A DNA stretch of 64,000 nt, from contig DERN01000010.1 in assembly GCA_002360925.1 (NCBI GenBank), forward strand, positions 218,969 through 282,968. Reading direction: 5' to 3'. How positions within the stretch are numbered: position 1 is the first letter of the stretch; the number at the start of each line of letters is the position of its first letter. The notes beneath the pieces are model-generated. The model was not told where the DNA came from. It made no database searches and saw only the letters and a list, made by a program, of their open reading frames with translations. The position numbers and the translations under genes were made by a program. Of this stretch, positions 8,177-17,312 are shown piece by piece. Source of the stretch: Flavobacteriaceae bacterium UBA3339. Its GTDB lineage: Bacteria > Bacteroidota > Bacteroidia > Flavobacteriales > Flavobacteriaceae.

Positions 8177-9262
8177 GTGAATTTAGAGCAGATACATATT
8201 CTCAATTTTAAGAACATTTCTGAAAAGACACTTCGATTTACTAAAAAAATCAATTGTTTTGTAGGGAAAAACGGACAGGGAAAAACCAATTTGCTTGACG
8301 CGATTTATTATTTGGCAAACGGAAAAAGCTATTTTAACCCAATTGCTATTCAGAATATTAAACACGACGAAGACTTTTTTGTGATTGAAGGCGCTTTTAA
8401 TAAGACCGAAAAACGAGAACAAATTGTTTGCAGTTTAAAAAAAGGACAAAAAAAGGTTTTAAAACGCAACGGAAAAGCATATGATAAATTCTCTGAACAT
8501 ATTGGATTGATTCCTTTGGTGATGATTTCACCTTCGGATCAGGATTTGATTTCGGAAGGAAGCGAAACACGCAGAAAGTTTATCGATTTGGTTATTTCGC
8601 AACAAAATTCGTTGTATTTACAACAAGTAATTCAATATCAAAAATTGATTTCGCAACGAAATGCTTTGTTGAAATATTTTGCCTTAAATCGCGTTTTCGA
8701 TAACGATACTTTAGAAGTTTACAACGAACAATTAAGTGTTTTAGGAAAAGAAATCTTCGAAAAAAGAGCTCGTTTTATAGAAGAATTCAATCCGATTTTT
8801 AAAAAATATCATCAGCAAATCACGAATAACAACGAGGAAGTCGAAATAAAATATGAAAGTCAGTTGCAAGAAAAACCGTTGATTGAACTTTTTAGAGAAG
8901 CTTTACCAAAAGATCGCGTTTTACAATATACTTCGGTCGGAATTCACAAAGACGATTTACTATTCGAAATTAACGCGCATCCAATTAAAAAATACGGTTC
9001 GCAAGGTCAACAAAAATCCTTATTGATTGCGTTAAAACTAGCTCAATTCGATTTTATTAAAAAGCAAAGCGGTATTTCGCCCATTTTATTATTCGACGAT
9101 ATTTTCGATAAACTAGATTCAGAACGCGTTCAGCAAATTGTAAATATGGTAAACGACGAAACTTTTGGTCAATTATTTATTACCGACACACATGAAGAAC
9201 GTACCGAATTAATCGTAAAGTCGACCAATTTAGATTACGAAATTTTCAGAATCACTTCGTAA
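8177..9262 (+). CDS. recF: DNA replication and repair protein RecF
   Basis: SMC-like ATPase of 361 aa that loads RecA at gapped DNA with RecO and RecR. Walker A is GKNGQGKTNLLDAIYYL, the ABC signature is the YGSQGQQKSLLIALKLA stretch, and Walker B is SPILLFDDIFDKLD, all in the usual order. Translation starts at GTG (8177), which gives the standard N-terminus MNLEQIHILNFKNI; no ATG fits as well. It is divergent from the TPR gene and 39 bases upstream of murB, not beside dnaA as in many bacteria. Confidence 0.96.
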   Translation: MNLEQIHILNFKNISEKTLRFTKKINCFVGKNGQGKTNLLDAIYYLANGKSYFNPIAIQNIKHDEDFFVIEGAFNKTEKREQIVCSLKKGQKKVLKRNGKAYDKFSEHIGLIPLVMISPSDQDLISEGSETRRKFIDLVISQQNSLYLQQVIQYQKLISQRNALLKYFALNRVFDNDTLEVYNEQLSVLGKEIFEKRARFIEEFNPIFKKYHQQITNNNEEVEIKYESQLQEKPLIELFREALPKDRVLQYTSVGIHKDDLLFEINAHPIKKYGSQGQQKSLLIALKLAQFDFIKKQSGISPILLFDDIFDKLDSERVQQIVNMVNDETFGQLFITDTHEERTELIVKSTNLDYEIFRITS

Positions 9263-9301
9263 GTTCCGCCTCATTTTGTTTATTTGTATAAAATTTCAAC
9301 T

Positions 9302-10312
9302 ATGCAATTCCACACTTCTTTAAAACCTTACAATACATTTGGCATTGATGTAAAAGCAACGCAATTTGTCGATATTTCATCGATCGAACAATTAAAAAGC
9401 CGTATTTTGGAAAACAACAATCAATTGCCACTTTTTGTTTTAAGCGGCGGAAGTAATATGTTGTTAACTAAAGACGTTGACGCTTTGGTTTTACATATAA
9501 ACACAAAAGGAACTGAAGTTATAAATGAAAATAATGAATTTGTTTGGGTTAAAGCACAAGCTGGCGAAATTTGGCACGACTTTGTTTTACAAACGATTGG
9601 ATTAAACTTAGGTGGATTAGAAAACTTATCGTTGATTCCGGGAAAAGTCGGCTCATCTCCTATTCAGAATATTGGTGCGTACGGAGTGGAAATTAAAGAC
9701 ACCATGCACAGTTTAGAAGCTTTGAATTTAGCTTCATTAGAAATAGAAACGTTTACGAATAACGATTGTCATTTTGGATATCGTGAAAGTGTTTTTAAAA
9801 ATGAATTAAAAGGAAGTTATATTATCACATCGGTTACGTTTAAATTAAAAAAGGTTCCGCATATTTTACATACTTCTTACGGAGCAATTCAACAGGAATT
9901 AGATGTACAAAACATTCAAAACCCAACTATAAAAGATGTAAGTAATGCTGTTATTTCAATTCGTCAATCAAAATTACCCGATCCAAAAGAAATAGGAAAC
10001 AGTGGAAGTTTCTTTAAAAACCCTATTATTTCAAAAGAATTGTACCATCAATTAATCGAACAAAATCCTGAAATTCCGCATTATCCTGTAAACGAAACCG
10101 AAGTAAAAGTTCCGGCTGGCTGGTTAATCGAACATTCTGGTTTAAAAGGCTTTAGAAAAGGTGACGCGGGCGTTCATACCAAACAAGCTTTGGTTTTGGT
10201 AAATTACGGAAACGCTTCCGGACAAGAATTGATCGATATGGCACATTATGTACAACAAACCGTATTCGAAAAATTTGGTATTCACATAAATCCCGAAGTG
10301 AATATTATTTAA
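9302..10312 (+). CDS. murB: UDP-N-acetylenolpyruvoylglucosamine reductase
   Basis: FAD enzyme that reduces the MurA product to UDP-N-acetylmuramate. The FAD-binding part has LSGGSNMLL and LSLIPGKVGSSPIQNIGAYG; the substrate part has GYRESVFK and GNSGSFFKNP (catalytic Ser), with Glu near the C-terminus. The GYRESVFK loop points to a type I enzyme like that of E. coli. I place the start at ATG 9302 (MQFHTSLKPYNTFG); an in-frame TTG at 9284 would add six residues not typical of the family. The upstream pathway enzyme MurA is at the other end of the window. Confidence 0.96.
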   Translation: MQFHTSLKPYNTFGIDVKATQFVDISSIEQLKSRILENNNQLPLFVLSGGSNMLLTKDVDALVLHINTKGTEVINENNEFVWVKAQAGEIWHDFVLQTIGLNLGGLENLSLIPGKVGSSPIQNIGAYGVEIKDTMHSLEALNLASLEIETFTNNDCHFGYRESVFKNELKGSYIITSVTFKLKKVPHILHTSYGAIQQELDVQNIQNPTIKDVSNAVISIRQSKLPDPKEIGNSGSFFKNPIISKELYHQLIEQNPEIPHYPVNETEVKVPAGWLIEHSGLKGFRKGDAGVHTKQALVLVNYGNASGQELIDMAHYVQQTVFEKFGIHINPEVNII

Positions 10313-10320
10313 CATTTAGG

Positions 10321-10351
10321 TTGTACTTGCCCGCTATTTAAAGTACTTTTG
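10321..10351 (+). promoter_or_regulatory. flavobacterial promoter for the glycosyltransferase-sigma factor pair
   Basis: TTG (10321-10323), 20-base spacer, TACTTTTG (10344-10351): a full match to TTG-N17-23-TAnnTTTG. The glycosyltransferase ATG follows 20 bases after the -7 box. Confidence 0.8.
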
Positions 10352-10371
10352 CAAAACATTGAGGAAATGCT

Positions 10372-11463
10372 ATGGCAATAACACTACTTTATATTTTAGG
10401 AGCTCTTTTTGTTATCCTGCTTTTTTATTATTTGGGAATCTTTACAGGTTCTGTTTTTGGAAAACCACATGAAACCAATGCAAAACGCATTCCTGTTTCG
10501 GTCATCGTATACGCAAAAAACAATGCGTTAGAATTACGAAATTTGTTGCCAATTTTGCTTAATCAGAATTATCATCAATTCGAATTGGTTTTAATAAACA
10601 ATGCTTCGACCGATGAAACGCTGGATCTTTTTAAAGAATATTCGTTGCTTTATCCAAATATCCGAGTAGTTGATGTTTTAAACAATGAAGCTTTTTGGGG
10701 AAATAAAAAGTACGCTTTAACCCTAGGAATTAAAGCAAGTAAATACGAATATCTGGTTTTTATTGATGCCGATAAAAAGATTCATTCTAACAATTGGTTG
10801 GTTCAAATGACTTCTCATTTTACATTAAATAAAACCATTATTATTGGGACTTCGTTTTATACAAAATCAAAAGGATTTTTCAATAAATTAGTTCGTTTCG
10901 ATCATACAATGCAGCAATTACAAGCTATTGCTTGGTCTAAAATCAGTAAACCTTACAGTTTACAATTACACAATATCGCCTTCAAAAAAGAAGATTTCTA
11001 CCGAGTAAACGGTTTTATCAATCATATGCAAAAACCGTTATTTACGAACGAATATTTTTTGAATGACGCTGCAACTTCAAAAAACACGACGATTTGCGAA
11101 CATCCCGAAACTATGATCGAAGTTCCGTTTAAAACCAGAAATGAATTTAATTTGTTTAAAGATCAACAAATTGAATTACTAAAAAACATCAACGGATCTG
11201 CGTCTTTCAAAATAAAGCTGTTCAATTTCGCCCAGTTTTTATTCCTTTTAACAGCGATTTTATCTTTCGTAACTTTAGAATATTGGTATATAACCTTAGG
11301 AATTGTGTTGTTGCGTTACATTTTAAGCTGGATTATTTTCTATAAAGCCGCTTCAAAATATCATTACAAAGATTTGATTTTTTTATTCCCAATACTTGAT
11401 TTGTTTTATATCTTTATGCAAGTTCGATTGTTTTTCGGAAATTTATTCAAAAAATCAAAATAG
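10372..11463 (+). CDS. family 2 glycosyltransferase, membrane-anchored
   Basis: One N-terminal transmembrane helix (about 4-27), a GT-A fold domain (about 40-260) and two or three C-terminal hydrophobic segments (about 285-355). The nucleotide-sugar site is seen in IPVSVIVYAKNNA, LINNASTDETLDLF and the DXD-type LVFIDADKKIHSNNWL. The donor and acceptor are unknown; the layout is typical of enzymes building surface polysaccharide or glycolipid. It has its own promoter and ends 6 bases before a sigma factor gene. Confidence 0.88.
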   Translation: MAITLLYILGALFVILLFYYLGIFTGSVFGKPHETNAKRIPVSVIVYAKNNALELRNLLPILLNQNYHQFELVLINNASTDETLDLFKEYSLLYPNIRVVDVLNNEAFWGNKKYALTLGIKASKYEYLVFIDADKKIHSNNWLVQMTSHFTLNKTIIIGTSFYTKSKGFFNKLVRFDHTMQQLQAIAWSKISKPYSLQLHNIAFKKEDFYRVNGFINHMQKPLFTNEYFLNDAATSKNTTICEHPETMIEVPFKTRNEFNLFKDQQIELLKNINGSASFKIKLFNFAQFLFLLTAILSFVTLEYWYITLGIVLLRYILSWIIFYKAASKYHYKDLIFLFPILDLFYIFMQVRLFFGNLFKKSK

Positions 11464-11469
11464 TTTTAA

Positions 11470-12045
11470 GTGATTTCGGAACACCAAAATATTGATCAAT
11501 TAATAGAAGACGCCAAAAAAGGAAGTCAAACTGCATTTACTGCTTTATTAGATATTTATTGGTCAGAAGTTTATTATTTCATTCTGAAAAGAACCGAAAA
11601 CGAATCGGACACCGAAGATATTACAATCGAAACTTTTGCTAAAGCATTCGATAAAATTGACTCTTACAATAACAAATTTTCGTTTAATACCTGGTTAATT
11701 ACCATTGCCAAAAATGTTCATATTGATTTAATTAGAAGAAGAAAATCGTCCGAATTCATAAACAATTTAGGAGAAAACGAAGAGTTTCTTTTCAATAATA
11801 TTCCCGACGACGAAGATTCTTTAGAAGATCAATTGATTTTTGAACAAAATCTCGCAACTTTAAAACATTGTATTAAACAACTAAAACCGCACTATCAGCA
11901 AATTATTCAATTGCGTTATTTTCAGGAACGTTCGTATAACGAAATTGCCGAAATCATAAACGAACCTTTAAATAACGTAAAAATTAAAATTCTTCGCGCT
12001 AAAAAACTCTTGACAGAATTGATACAGAAAAAAGAATCCAACTAA
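11470..12045 (+). CDS. RNA polymerase sigma factor, ECF-like
   Basis: 191 residues with sigma region 2 (TALLDIYWSEVYYFILKRT, then DTEDITIETFAKAFDKI and FNTWLITIAKNVHIDLIRRR) and region 4 (LKPHYQQIIQLRYFQERSYNEIAEIINEPLNNVKIKILRAKKLL written as contiguous helix-turn-helix positions 136-180). Translation starts at GTG 11470, the best fit 6 bases after the glycosyltransferase stop. No anti-sigma factor gene is adjacent: the next gene is convergent hisS. So its control must come from elsewhere. Confidence 0.9.
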   Translation: MISEHQNIDQLIEDAKKGSQTAFTALLDIYWSEVYYFILKRTENESDTEDITIETFAKAFDKIDSYNNKFSFNTWLITIAKNVHIDLIRRRKSSEFINNLGENEEFLFNNIPDDEDSLEDQLIFEQNLATLKHCIKQLKPHYQQIIQLRYFQERSYNEIAEIINEPLNNVKIKILRAKKLLTELIQKKESN

Positions 12046-12057
12046 TATTAGTTGGAT
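12036..12057 (-). terminator. palindromic terminator between the sigma factor gene and hisS
   Basis: A perfect 22-base palindrome (arms ATCCAACTAAT / ATTAGTTGGAT) overlapping the sigma-factor stop. On the minus strand it is followed by TTCTTTTTT, so it most likely ends the hisS transcript. On the plus strand the tail is less T-rich. Confidence 0.75.
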
Positions 12058-12071
12058 GTCTTATTATTTAC

Positions 12072-13439
12072 CTAAAACTGTTCAATCAAATTTTGTAAAG
12101 TATATAATTCTTGTGTTCCGGTTTTTAAATCTTTTAAAGCGTATTGATTACTTTCGATTTCTTTTGAACCTACCATAACAACTTTCGAAATTCCTTTTTT
12201 CTCGGCGTATTTAAACTGTTTGTCCATTTTAGCTTTATCAGGATATAATTCTGCTTTAATTCCGACTTCACGTAATTTCTGAATGGCTTTTAAAGCATAT
12301 TTGGCTTCGTCGTTTCCGTAATTAAAAAACAAAACATCCGAAACATTTGTAACCGCTTTAGGAAAAACCCCTAATTCTTCCATAACTAAATAGGTACGAT
12401 CTAATCCAAACGAAATTCCGACACCGCTAATATCTTTTAAACCAAAAATTCCTGTTAAATCATCGTAACGACCGCCGCCGCCTATTGAACCTAATTTTAC
12501 GGTTTCTGGAGCGGCAACTTCAAAAATAGCTCCAGTATAATAATTTAATCCGCGCGCCAATGTTACATCTAAATTCAATTTTGCCGATTTTAAACCTAAC
12601 TCTTGAACCGATTCACAAATAAAAGCCAATTCGTCAACTCCTTTTGATCCTTCTTCAGATGCTTTTAATAAATCGCGTAATTGTTCGATTTTCTCTTGAA
12701 GTGTCCCAGAGAAATTAAATAATGGTTGAACCTTTTCAATTGCTTCTTGCGAAATACCTTTTTCTAACATTTCGGTTTTTACGCCTTCTTCTCCAATTTT
12801 ATCCAACTTATCTAAAGCAACCGTAAAATCGATTAATTTGTCGGTCGCCCCAATTACTTCGGCAATTCCCGAAAGAATCTTTCTATTGTTAATTTTAATC
12901 GTAACGCTTTCTACTTTTAAATCGGTAAAAACAGCATCGTATAATTGAACAAATTCTATTTCTTGCCATAACGATTTTGACCCAACCACATCGGCATCGC
13001 ATTGGAAAAATTCTCTAAAACGCCCTTTTTGAGGACGATCGGCACGCCAAACAGGTTGAATTTGATAACGTTTGAATGGAAATTCTAATTCGTTTTGATG
13101 TTGCACAACGTAACGAGCAAACGGAACGGTTAAATCGTAACGCAATGCTTTTTCAGAAATCTGAGTTGTTAATTTCAAACTATCTTTCGAAGCCAATAAG
13201 TTATCATCTGCTTTCGATAAATAATCTCCCGAATTTAAAATCTTAAAAATCAAACGATCTCCTTCTTCTCCATATTTTCCCATTAAAGTGTCTAAATTTT
13301 CAAACGAAGGTGTTTCGATCGGTTGAAATCCATAACGTTCGAAATGCTTTTTTATAACAGAAATAATATATTGACGCTTTGCTACTTCAAGCGGAGAAAA
13401 ATCGCGAGTACCTTTTGGAATGCTTGGTTTTTGAGCCAT
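12072..13439 (-). CDS. hisS: histidyl-tRNA synthetase
   Basis: Class II synthetase that charges tRNA-His. Motifs in order: N-terminal IPKGTRDFSP, motif 1 region, motif 2 (RYDLTVPFARYV and FKRYQIQPVWRADRPQKGRF), the histidine-specific LARGLNYYTGAIFEV and GGGGRYDDL segments, and motif 3 GVGISFGLDR. An anticodon-binding domain covers the last ~100 residues (about 365-450). 455 aa is usual for Bacteroidota. A TATATTTG box lies between it and the upstream prmC gene, so it likely has its own promoter. Confidence 0.97.
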   Translation of the reverse strand: MAQKPSIPKGTRDFSPLEVAKRQYIISVIKKHFERYGFQPIETPSFENLDTLMGKYGEEGDRLIFKILNSGDYLSKADDNLLASKDSLKLTTQISEKALRYDLTVPFARYVVQHQNELEFPFKRYQIQPVWRADRPQKGRFREFFQCDADVVGSKSLWQEIEFVQLYDAVFTDLKVESVTIKINNRKILSGIAEVIGATDKLIDFTVALDKLDKIGEEGVKTEMLEKGISQEAIEKVQPLFNFSGTLQEKIEQLRDLLKASEEGSKGVDELAFICESVQELGLKSAKLNLDVTLARGLNYYTGAIFEVAAPETVKLGSIGGGGRYDDLTGIFGLKDISGVGISFGLDRTYLVMEELGVFPKAVTNVSDVLFFNYGNDEAKYALKAIQKLREVGIKAELYPDKAKMDKQFKYAEKKGISKVVMVGSKEIESNQYALKDLKTGTQELYTLQNLIEQF

Positions 13440-13461
13440 TTTTTTTAGAATTTTATGAGTA

Positions 13462-13469
13462 CAAATATA
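13462..13469 (-). promoter_or_regulatory. -7 box of the hisS promoter
   Basis: Minus-strand TATATTTG, full TAnnTTTG match, 23 bases upstream of the hisS ATG. No TTG at the proper distance. Confidence 0.5.
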
Positions 13470-13513
13470 AGGTTAAAGTCTGAATGTGAAAAGTTGAAAA
13501 GTCTAAAAGAAGT

Positions 13514-14365
13514 TTAAAGTAAACTCGAAGCTTTTAACATTCGGTCGTTTCCTTGTAAATCTTTTTTTAATTCCACATTTTTGAAAAAAGTTGAAACTAA
13601 TTCTATCATTTCGGTTCCTAAATATTGATTGATTTCGAAATAAAGCAAACCGTTTTTTAACAAACTCTCTTTTGCTAAATATATTATTTTTCGATAAAAA
13701 ATCAATGGATCATCATTTTCTACAAAAAGTGCCAAATGCGGTTCGTTTTGCAAAACATTGTTCTTCATTTCGTCTTTTTCCAAATTTCGAACATATGGCG
13801 GATTTGAAATAATAACATCGTAATTTTCTAACTGAATCGTGTTTAAAATATCTTGATGAAGAAATTTGACTTCGGCTTTTAAATCCTTTGCGTTTTCATT
13901 TGCAATTTTAAGTACTTCGGTCGAAATGTCGATTGCCGAAACTTCTGCCAACGGGAATTCCTTTTTAATCGTAATGGGAATACAGCCCGAACCAGTTCCA
14001 ATGTCTAAAACTTTCCATTTTTTTTCAGGTTGTTTGTTTAGATCTTCCAAAATCCATTCGACCAATTCTTCGGTTTCTCTTCTCGGAATCAAAGTTGCCG
14101 GCGTTACTTTAAATTCGTATCCATAAAAATAGCCTTTTTCAAAAATATACTGAATTGGGATTTCGTTTTGTAATTGCGAAACAATTTCCAACAAACGAAT
14201 TTTATCTTCTGTTTTTAATTCTTCGTTTCGTTTTAAAACCACATCTGCTCTCGAAAAACTCAAAACTTCATCCATTACAATAGCAAATAAAGCTTCGACT
14301 TCTTCTAAATCGTACAAACTCTTTAATTGTTCTTTAAACAGGATTTTGTAATCGTTTAGCGTCAT
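13514..14365 (-). CDS. prmC: peptide chain release factor N5-glutamine methyltransferase
   Basis: SAM-dependent enzyme that methylates the GGQ glutamine of release factors; its substrate RF2 is encoded at 20.9 kb. An N-terminal helical domain (1-85) precedes a Rossmann methyltransferase domain with motif I LDIGTGSGCIPI and the catalytic NPPY (VIISNPPYVRNLE). The segment TPATLIPRRETEELV is also diagnostic. 283 aa is the standard length. It is divergent from ribD, with 27 bases between the start codons. Confidence 0.96.
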   Translation of the reverse strand: MTLNDYKILFKEQLKSLYDLEEVEALFAIVMDEVLSFSRADVVLKRNEELKTEDKIRLLEIVSQLQNEIPIQYIFEKGYFYGYEFKVTPATLIPRRETEELVEWILEDLNKQPEKKWKVLDIGTGSGCIPITIKKEFPLAEVSAIDISTEVLKIANENAKDLKAEVKFLHQDILNTIQLENYDVIISNPPYVRNLEKDEMKNNVLQNEPHLALFVENDDPLIFYRKIIYLAKESLLKNGLLYFEINQYLGTEMIELVSTFFKNVELKKDLQGNDRMLKASSLL

Positions 14366-14372
14366 AATTTGT

Positions 14373-14380
14373 TATTTTTG
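14373..14380 (+). promoter_or_regulatory. -7 box of the ribD promoter
   Basis: TATTTTTG, full TAnnTTTG match, 12 bases before the ribD ATG, which implies an almost leaderless mRNA. A TTG at 14346-14348 is 24 bases upstream, slightly beyond the usual spacing. Confidence 0.5.
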
Positions 14381-14392
14381 TAAAAAACTAAA

Positions 14393-15436
14393 ATGTTACC
14401 GGATCAATTTTATATGTATCGAGCCTTGCAATTGGCAAAATCGGGATTGGCAAACGCAATGCCGAATCCGTCTGTAGGCGCCGTAATTGTTTACAAAGAT
14501 ACAATAATTGGTGAAGGATACACTTCTTCTTTCGGCGGTTCTCATGCAGAAGTTAATGCAATAAACGCCGTAAAAAATCAGGAATTACTGAAAGAAAGTA
14601 CGTTATATGTAAGTTTAGAACCTTGTAGTCATTTCGGTAAAACGCCTCCTTGCGCTAATTTAATTGTAGAAAAAAAGATTAAAAAAGTGGTGATTGGCTG
14701 TGTTGATCCGTTTGCTAAAGTTTCGGGAAAAGGAATTCAGATTTTAAAAGATAACGGAGTTGAAGTAATTACAGGAGTTTTAGAGAAAGAATGTCAAGAA
14801 TCGCACAAGCGTTTTTTTACATTTCATCTTCAAAAACGACCTTATATCATTTTAAAATGGGCGCAATCTGCCGATGGTTTTATAGCTCCGATTTCGAAAA
14901 ATGAAACAAAACCGGTTTGGTTGTCGAATGTTTATTCGCGACAATTGACGCATAAATGGCGAAGTGAAGAAATGGCAATTTTAGTTGGGAAACAAACAGT
15001 TTTGGATGATAATCCGAGTTTAACAACGCGCGATTGGAAAGGTAAAAATCCTGTCCGACTTTTTATTGATGCTCGAAACAAACTAGATAATTCCTTTCAA
15101 ATTCTAAATAACGAAAGTAAAACTTATCGTTTTACAAAAAACAAGAAATGCGAAAATGATGTAATAATTCCTTTTGAAAACACCATTCAGGAAATCTGCG
15201 ATTTTTGTTACCAAAACAATCTTCAATCTATTATTATCGAAGGTGGTTTGCAAACGTTACAATCGTTTATTGATTCAGGAATTTGGGACGAAGCTCGAGT
15301 TTTCGAAACCGATATTCAATTAAAAAAAGGAATTTCGGCTCCGAATAGAATTCATTTTACAAAAACAAATCAAATTAAAATAGAACAGGATATTTTACAT
15401 TTTTTTGAAAACAATTTAAATGGAAGATACTTATAA
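14393..15436 (+). CDS. ribD: bifunctional riboflavin biosynthesis deaminase/reductase RibD
   Basis: Carries two consecutive steps of riboflavin synthesis. The N-terminal zinc deaminase (1-145) has SHAEVNAI and the zinc ligands in LEPCSHFGKTPPCANLI. The C-terminal reductase (about 150-345) has LKWAQSADGFIA, LVGKQTVLDDNPSLTTR and IIIEGGLQTLQSF. Length (347 aa) is normal. It overlaps the following YigZ-family gene by 17 bases. No FMN riboswitch-like leader is possible, as only 27 bases separate it from prmC. Confidence 0.96.
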   Translation: MLPDQFYMYRALQLAKSGLANAMPNPSVGAVIVYKDTIIGEGYTSSFGGSHAEVNAINAVKNQELLKESTLYVSLEPCSHFGKTPPCANLIVEKKIKKVVIGCVDPFAKVSGKGIQILKDNGVEVITGVLEKECQESHKRFFTFHLQKRPYIILKWAQSADGFIAPISKNETKPVWLSNVYSRQLTHKWRSEEMAILVGKQTVLDDNPSLTTRDWKGKNPVRLFIDARNKLDNSFQILNNESKTYRFTKNKKCENDVIIPFENTIQEICDFCYQNNLQSIIIEGGLQTLQSFIDSGIWDEARVFETDIQLKKGISAPNRIHFTKTNQIKIEQDILHFFENNLNGRYL

Positions 15437-16028
15437 AACACTCACAACACCAAGCGAAGAAGTTTTATTTAAAGAAAAAAACAGTAAGTTTTTTGGTTAT
15501 GCTTTTCCGGTTTCGGACGAAACGGAAATAAAAGATATTTTAGAGCAAATTAAGAAACAACATTATTCTGCTCGTCATTGGTGTTACGCTTATCAAATCG
15601 GAATTAAAACCAAAACATATCGAGCAAACGACGACGGAGAACCAAACAACAGCGCTGGAATGCCCATTTTTGGTCAAATTCAATCGTTCGATTTAACAAA
15701 TGTTTTAGTTATTGTTGTGCGTTATTTTGGTGGCGTAAAATTAGGTGTTGGCGGTTTGGTTACGGCTTATAAAACCACAGCACAAATGGCTTTAGAAGTT
15801 GCTGATATTGTTGAAAAAACCATTGATGTTCATTTTCTAATTCGGTTCGATTATAAAAACATGAACAAAGTAATGCGCGTTATTAAAGAGAAAAATATAA
15901 ACGTTGTAAACCAAACGCTTGAATTAGATTGTTTGATTGAAATTTCGTGCAGATTGACGCAAAAGGAAGAAATATTTAATGCTTTTAATCAGATTTTTGA
16001 AGTTTCGATTAAAGAAAAAGAAGATTAG
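15420..16028 (+). CDS. IMPACT/YigZ family protein
   Basis: 202 residues. The UPF0029 (IMPACT N-terminal) domain is recognised by RHWCYAYQIG, ANDDGEPNNSAGMPI and the glycine-rich VRYFGGVKLGVGGLV. The C-terminal ~65 residues form the DUF1949-like ferredoxin fold. The family may regulate translation or act on nucleotides; its bacterial role is not settled. It is translationally coupled to ribD through a 17-base overlap. Confidence 0.92.
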   Translation: MEDTYKTLTTPSEEVLFKEKNSKFFGYAFPVSDETEIKDILEQIKKQHYSARHWCYAYQIGIKTKTYRANDDGEPNNSAGMPIFGQIQSFDLTNVLVIVVRYFGGVKLGVGGLVTAYKTTAQMALEVADIVEKTIDVHFLIRFDYKNMNKVMRVIKEKNINVVNQTLELDCLIEISCRLTQKEEIFNAFNQIFEVSIKEKED

Positions 16029-16043
16029 CTTTCGCTAATCTTC
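16019..16043 (-). terminator. terminator between convergent genes
   Basis: Stem AAGATTAGC / GCTAATCTT with loop TTTC. It overlaps the YigZ-family stop and the end of the minus-strand gene. The minus-strand tail TTCTTTTTCTTT is T-rich, so it mainly serves the minus-strand gene. Confidence 0.7.
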
Positions 16044-16733
16044 ATAACTAAAATTCAGTAATTGTTGTTCCAATAATTCTTTAAAAGCCGGATCATCAAT
16101 TTGTGTGTTTTTATCAATAAATTTTGTCATGTGTAAGGCAAAATACGAAGCTTTTTCTTTCGGTAATTTGTAATTATCGTAAAGATAATCTCGAGAATAT
16201 ACCTTCATAAAACGTTCCATTGCTTGCACTTCATTATCAATAAATAATACTTTTTTATTCATTTTAGAACGTCCCGAAACTTTGTTTACCAAACCATCTA
16301 TCGTAACATTTGCGGCTAAAGATTCGGTATTTGTAATTTGTTTATCTTTTTTCACAGCGCGTTCTGTTCGCGAATAACTTTCGTTTCCTAATCCAATTTT
16401 AGCATTTAAATCGGTGTATTCAATTTCGATTTGATCTAAAACGGTCGATTCAGTAATTAGAACATTCAATATTCTTCGATCGATTATATTTTGAGAAATA
16501 TCGATTGTTTCAACCAAATTTTCATTCACATAAAACGACAATTTATCGTGAAGTTTTAAATCAATATTTTTAAAAACATTCTGATTAATTTTTTCTTCAG
16601 CTTCATTGTTTCGCTGAAAAGTTACAACTGCATTGTTATCGGTTTTATATAATTGAACTTTTAACGCAACAGTGTTCTGAGCAAATGTTAAATTAAAAAA
16701 TAGACCTAAGATAAAAAGGTAAAGTGTTTTCAT
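16035..16733 (-). CDS. secreted hypothetical protein
   Basis: A clear signal peptide (LYLFILGLFFNLTFAQ, cleavage near residue 19) starts a 232-residue protein. The first ~100 residues alternate strands, as in carboxypeptidase-regulatory or Ig-like domains. The C-terminal ~75 residues (KVLFIDNEVQAMERFMKVYS, later FALHMTKFIDKNT) are helical. I do not recognise a named family. It is single, with its own terminator, between YigZ and a thioesterase gene. Confidence 0.7.
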   Translation of the reverse strand: MKTLYLFILGLFFNLTFAQNTVALKVQLYKTDNNAVVTFQRNNEAEEKINQNVFKNIDLKLHDKLSFYVNENLVETIDISQNIIDRRILNVLITESTVLDQIEIEYTDLNAKIGLGNESYSRTERAVKKDKQITNTESLAANVTIDGLVNKVSGRSKMNKKVLFIDNEVQAMERFMKVYSRDYLYDNYKLPKEKASYFALHMTKFIDKNTQIDDPAFKELLEQQLLNFSYED

Positions 16734-16806
16734 AAAATTTCTTTTAATTTAAAATTACGCATTTTCATTCAATCCTACAAATAGACTTTTCGGAGTTTAA
16801 GCTTTT

Positions 16807-17208
16807 TTACGATTTATTAATCAATTGATTTAAATGTTCGGGAACCGCAGTTGGGCGTTTCGTTTTCATGTCAACAAATACCAAAACAGTGTGTGCTGTT
16901 GTTAATAACTCGCCCTTCTCATTTATAATTTCATAATCGAATTCGATCTTAACTCCGCCTAAATATTTAAGCCTAGTTATCACAGTAAGCTCTTCATCAT
17001 ACACAGCAGGCTTTTTGTAATTCATGTTTAAAGAAACAACCGGAAGCATGATTCCTTCTTCTTCTAGCTCTTTATACGAAATCCCTTTGTTTCTAAGCCA
17101 TTCCACACGGCCAATCTCGAAATATTGCGCATAATTGCCATGATAAACAACACCCATTTGATCGGTTTCGGCATAACGTACTCTTAAATTTATTCTATGT
17201 TCTTGCAT
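16807..17208 (-). CDS. acyl-CoA thioesterase, YbgC/4HBT family
   Basis: Hot-dog fold thioesterase. The family signature is seen at the start: RVRYAETDQMGVVYHGNYAQY with the active-site Asp of the TDxMG segment, followed by FEIGRVEWLR. I start at the ATG at 17208 (MQEHRINLRV); an upstream ATG at 17238 would add ten hydrophobic residues not found in the family. Members cleave short or aromatic acyl-CoA and often sit beside Tol-Pal genes, but here the neighbour is dnaA (divergent). Confidence 0.9.
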   Translation of the reverse strand: MQEHRINLRVRYAETDQMGVVYHGNYAQYFEIGRVEWLRNKGISYKELEEEGIMLPVVSLNMNYKKPAVYDEELTVITRLKYLGGVKIEFDYEIINEKGELLTTAHTVLVFVDMKTKRPTAVPEHLNQLINKS

Positions 17209-17303
17209 AAAAAAAGGTTCAAAAATTTTATTATTCAAATAAATAATTACTTACAATATTATTTCTAAAAAACAAATAGTAAAATCATTTTTTTTGATGA
17301 TTT

Positions 17304-17312
17304 TTATTCACA
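17304..17312 (+). promoter_or_regulatory. DnaA-box-like site upstream of dnaA
   Basis: TTATTCACA matches the general DnaA box TTATNCACA in 9 of 9 positions. It lies 73 bases before the dnaA ATG and next to a promoter-like CATATTTG (17311-17318). This placement would suit autoregulation by DnaA. Only one good box is visible in the 145-base gap, so this is not by itself an origin. Confidence 0.45.
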
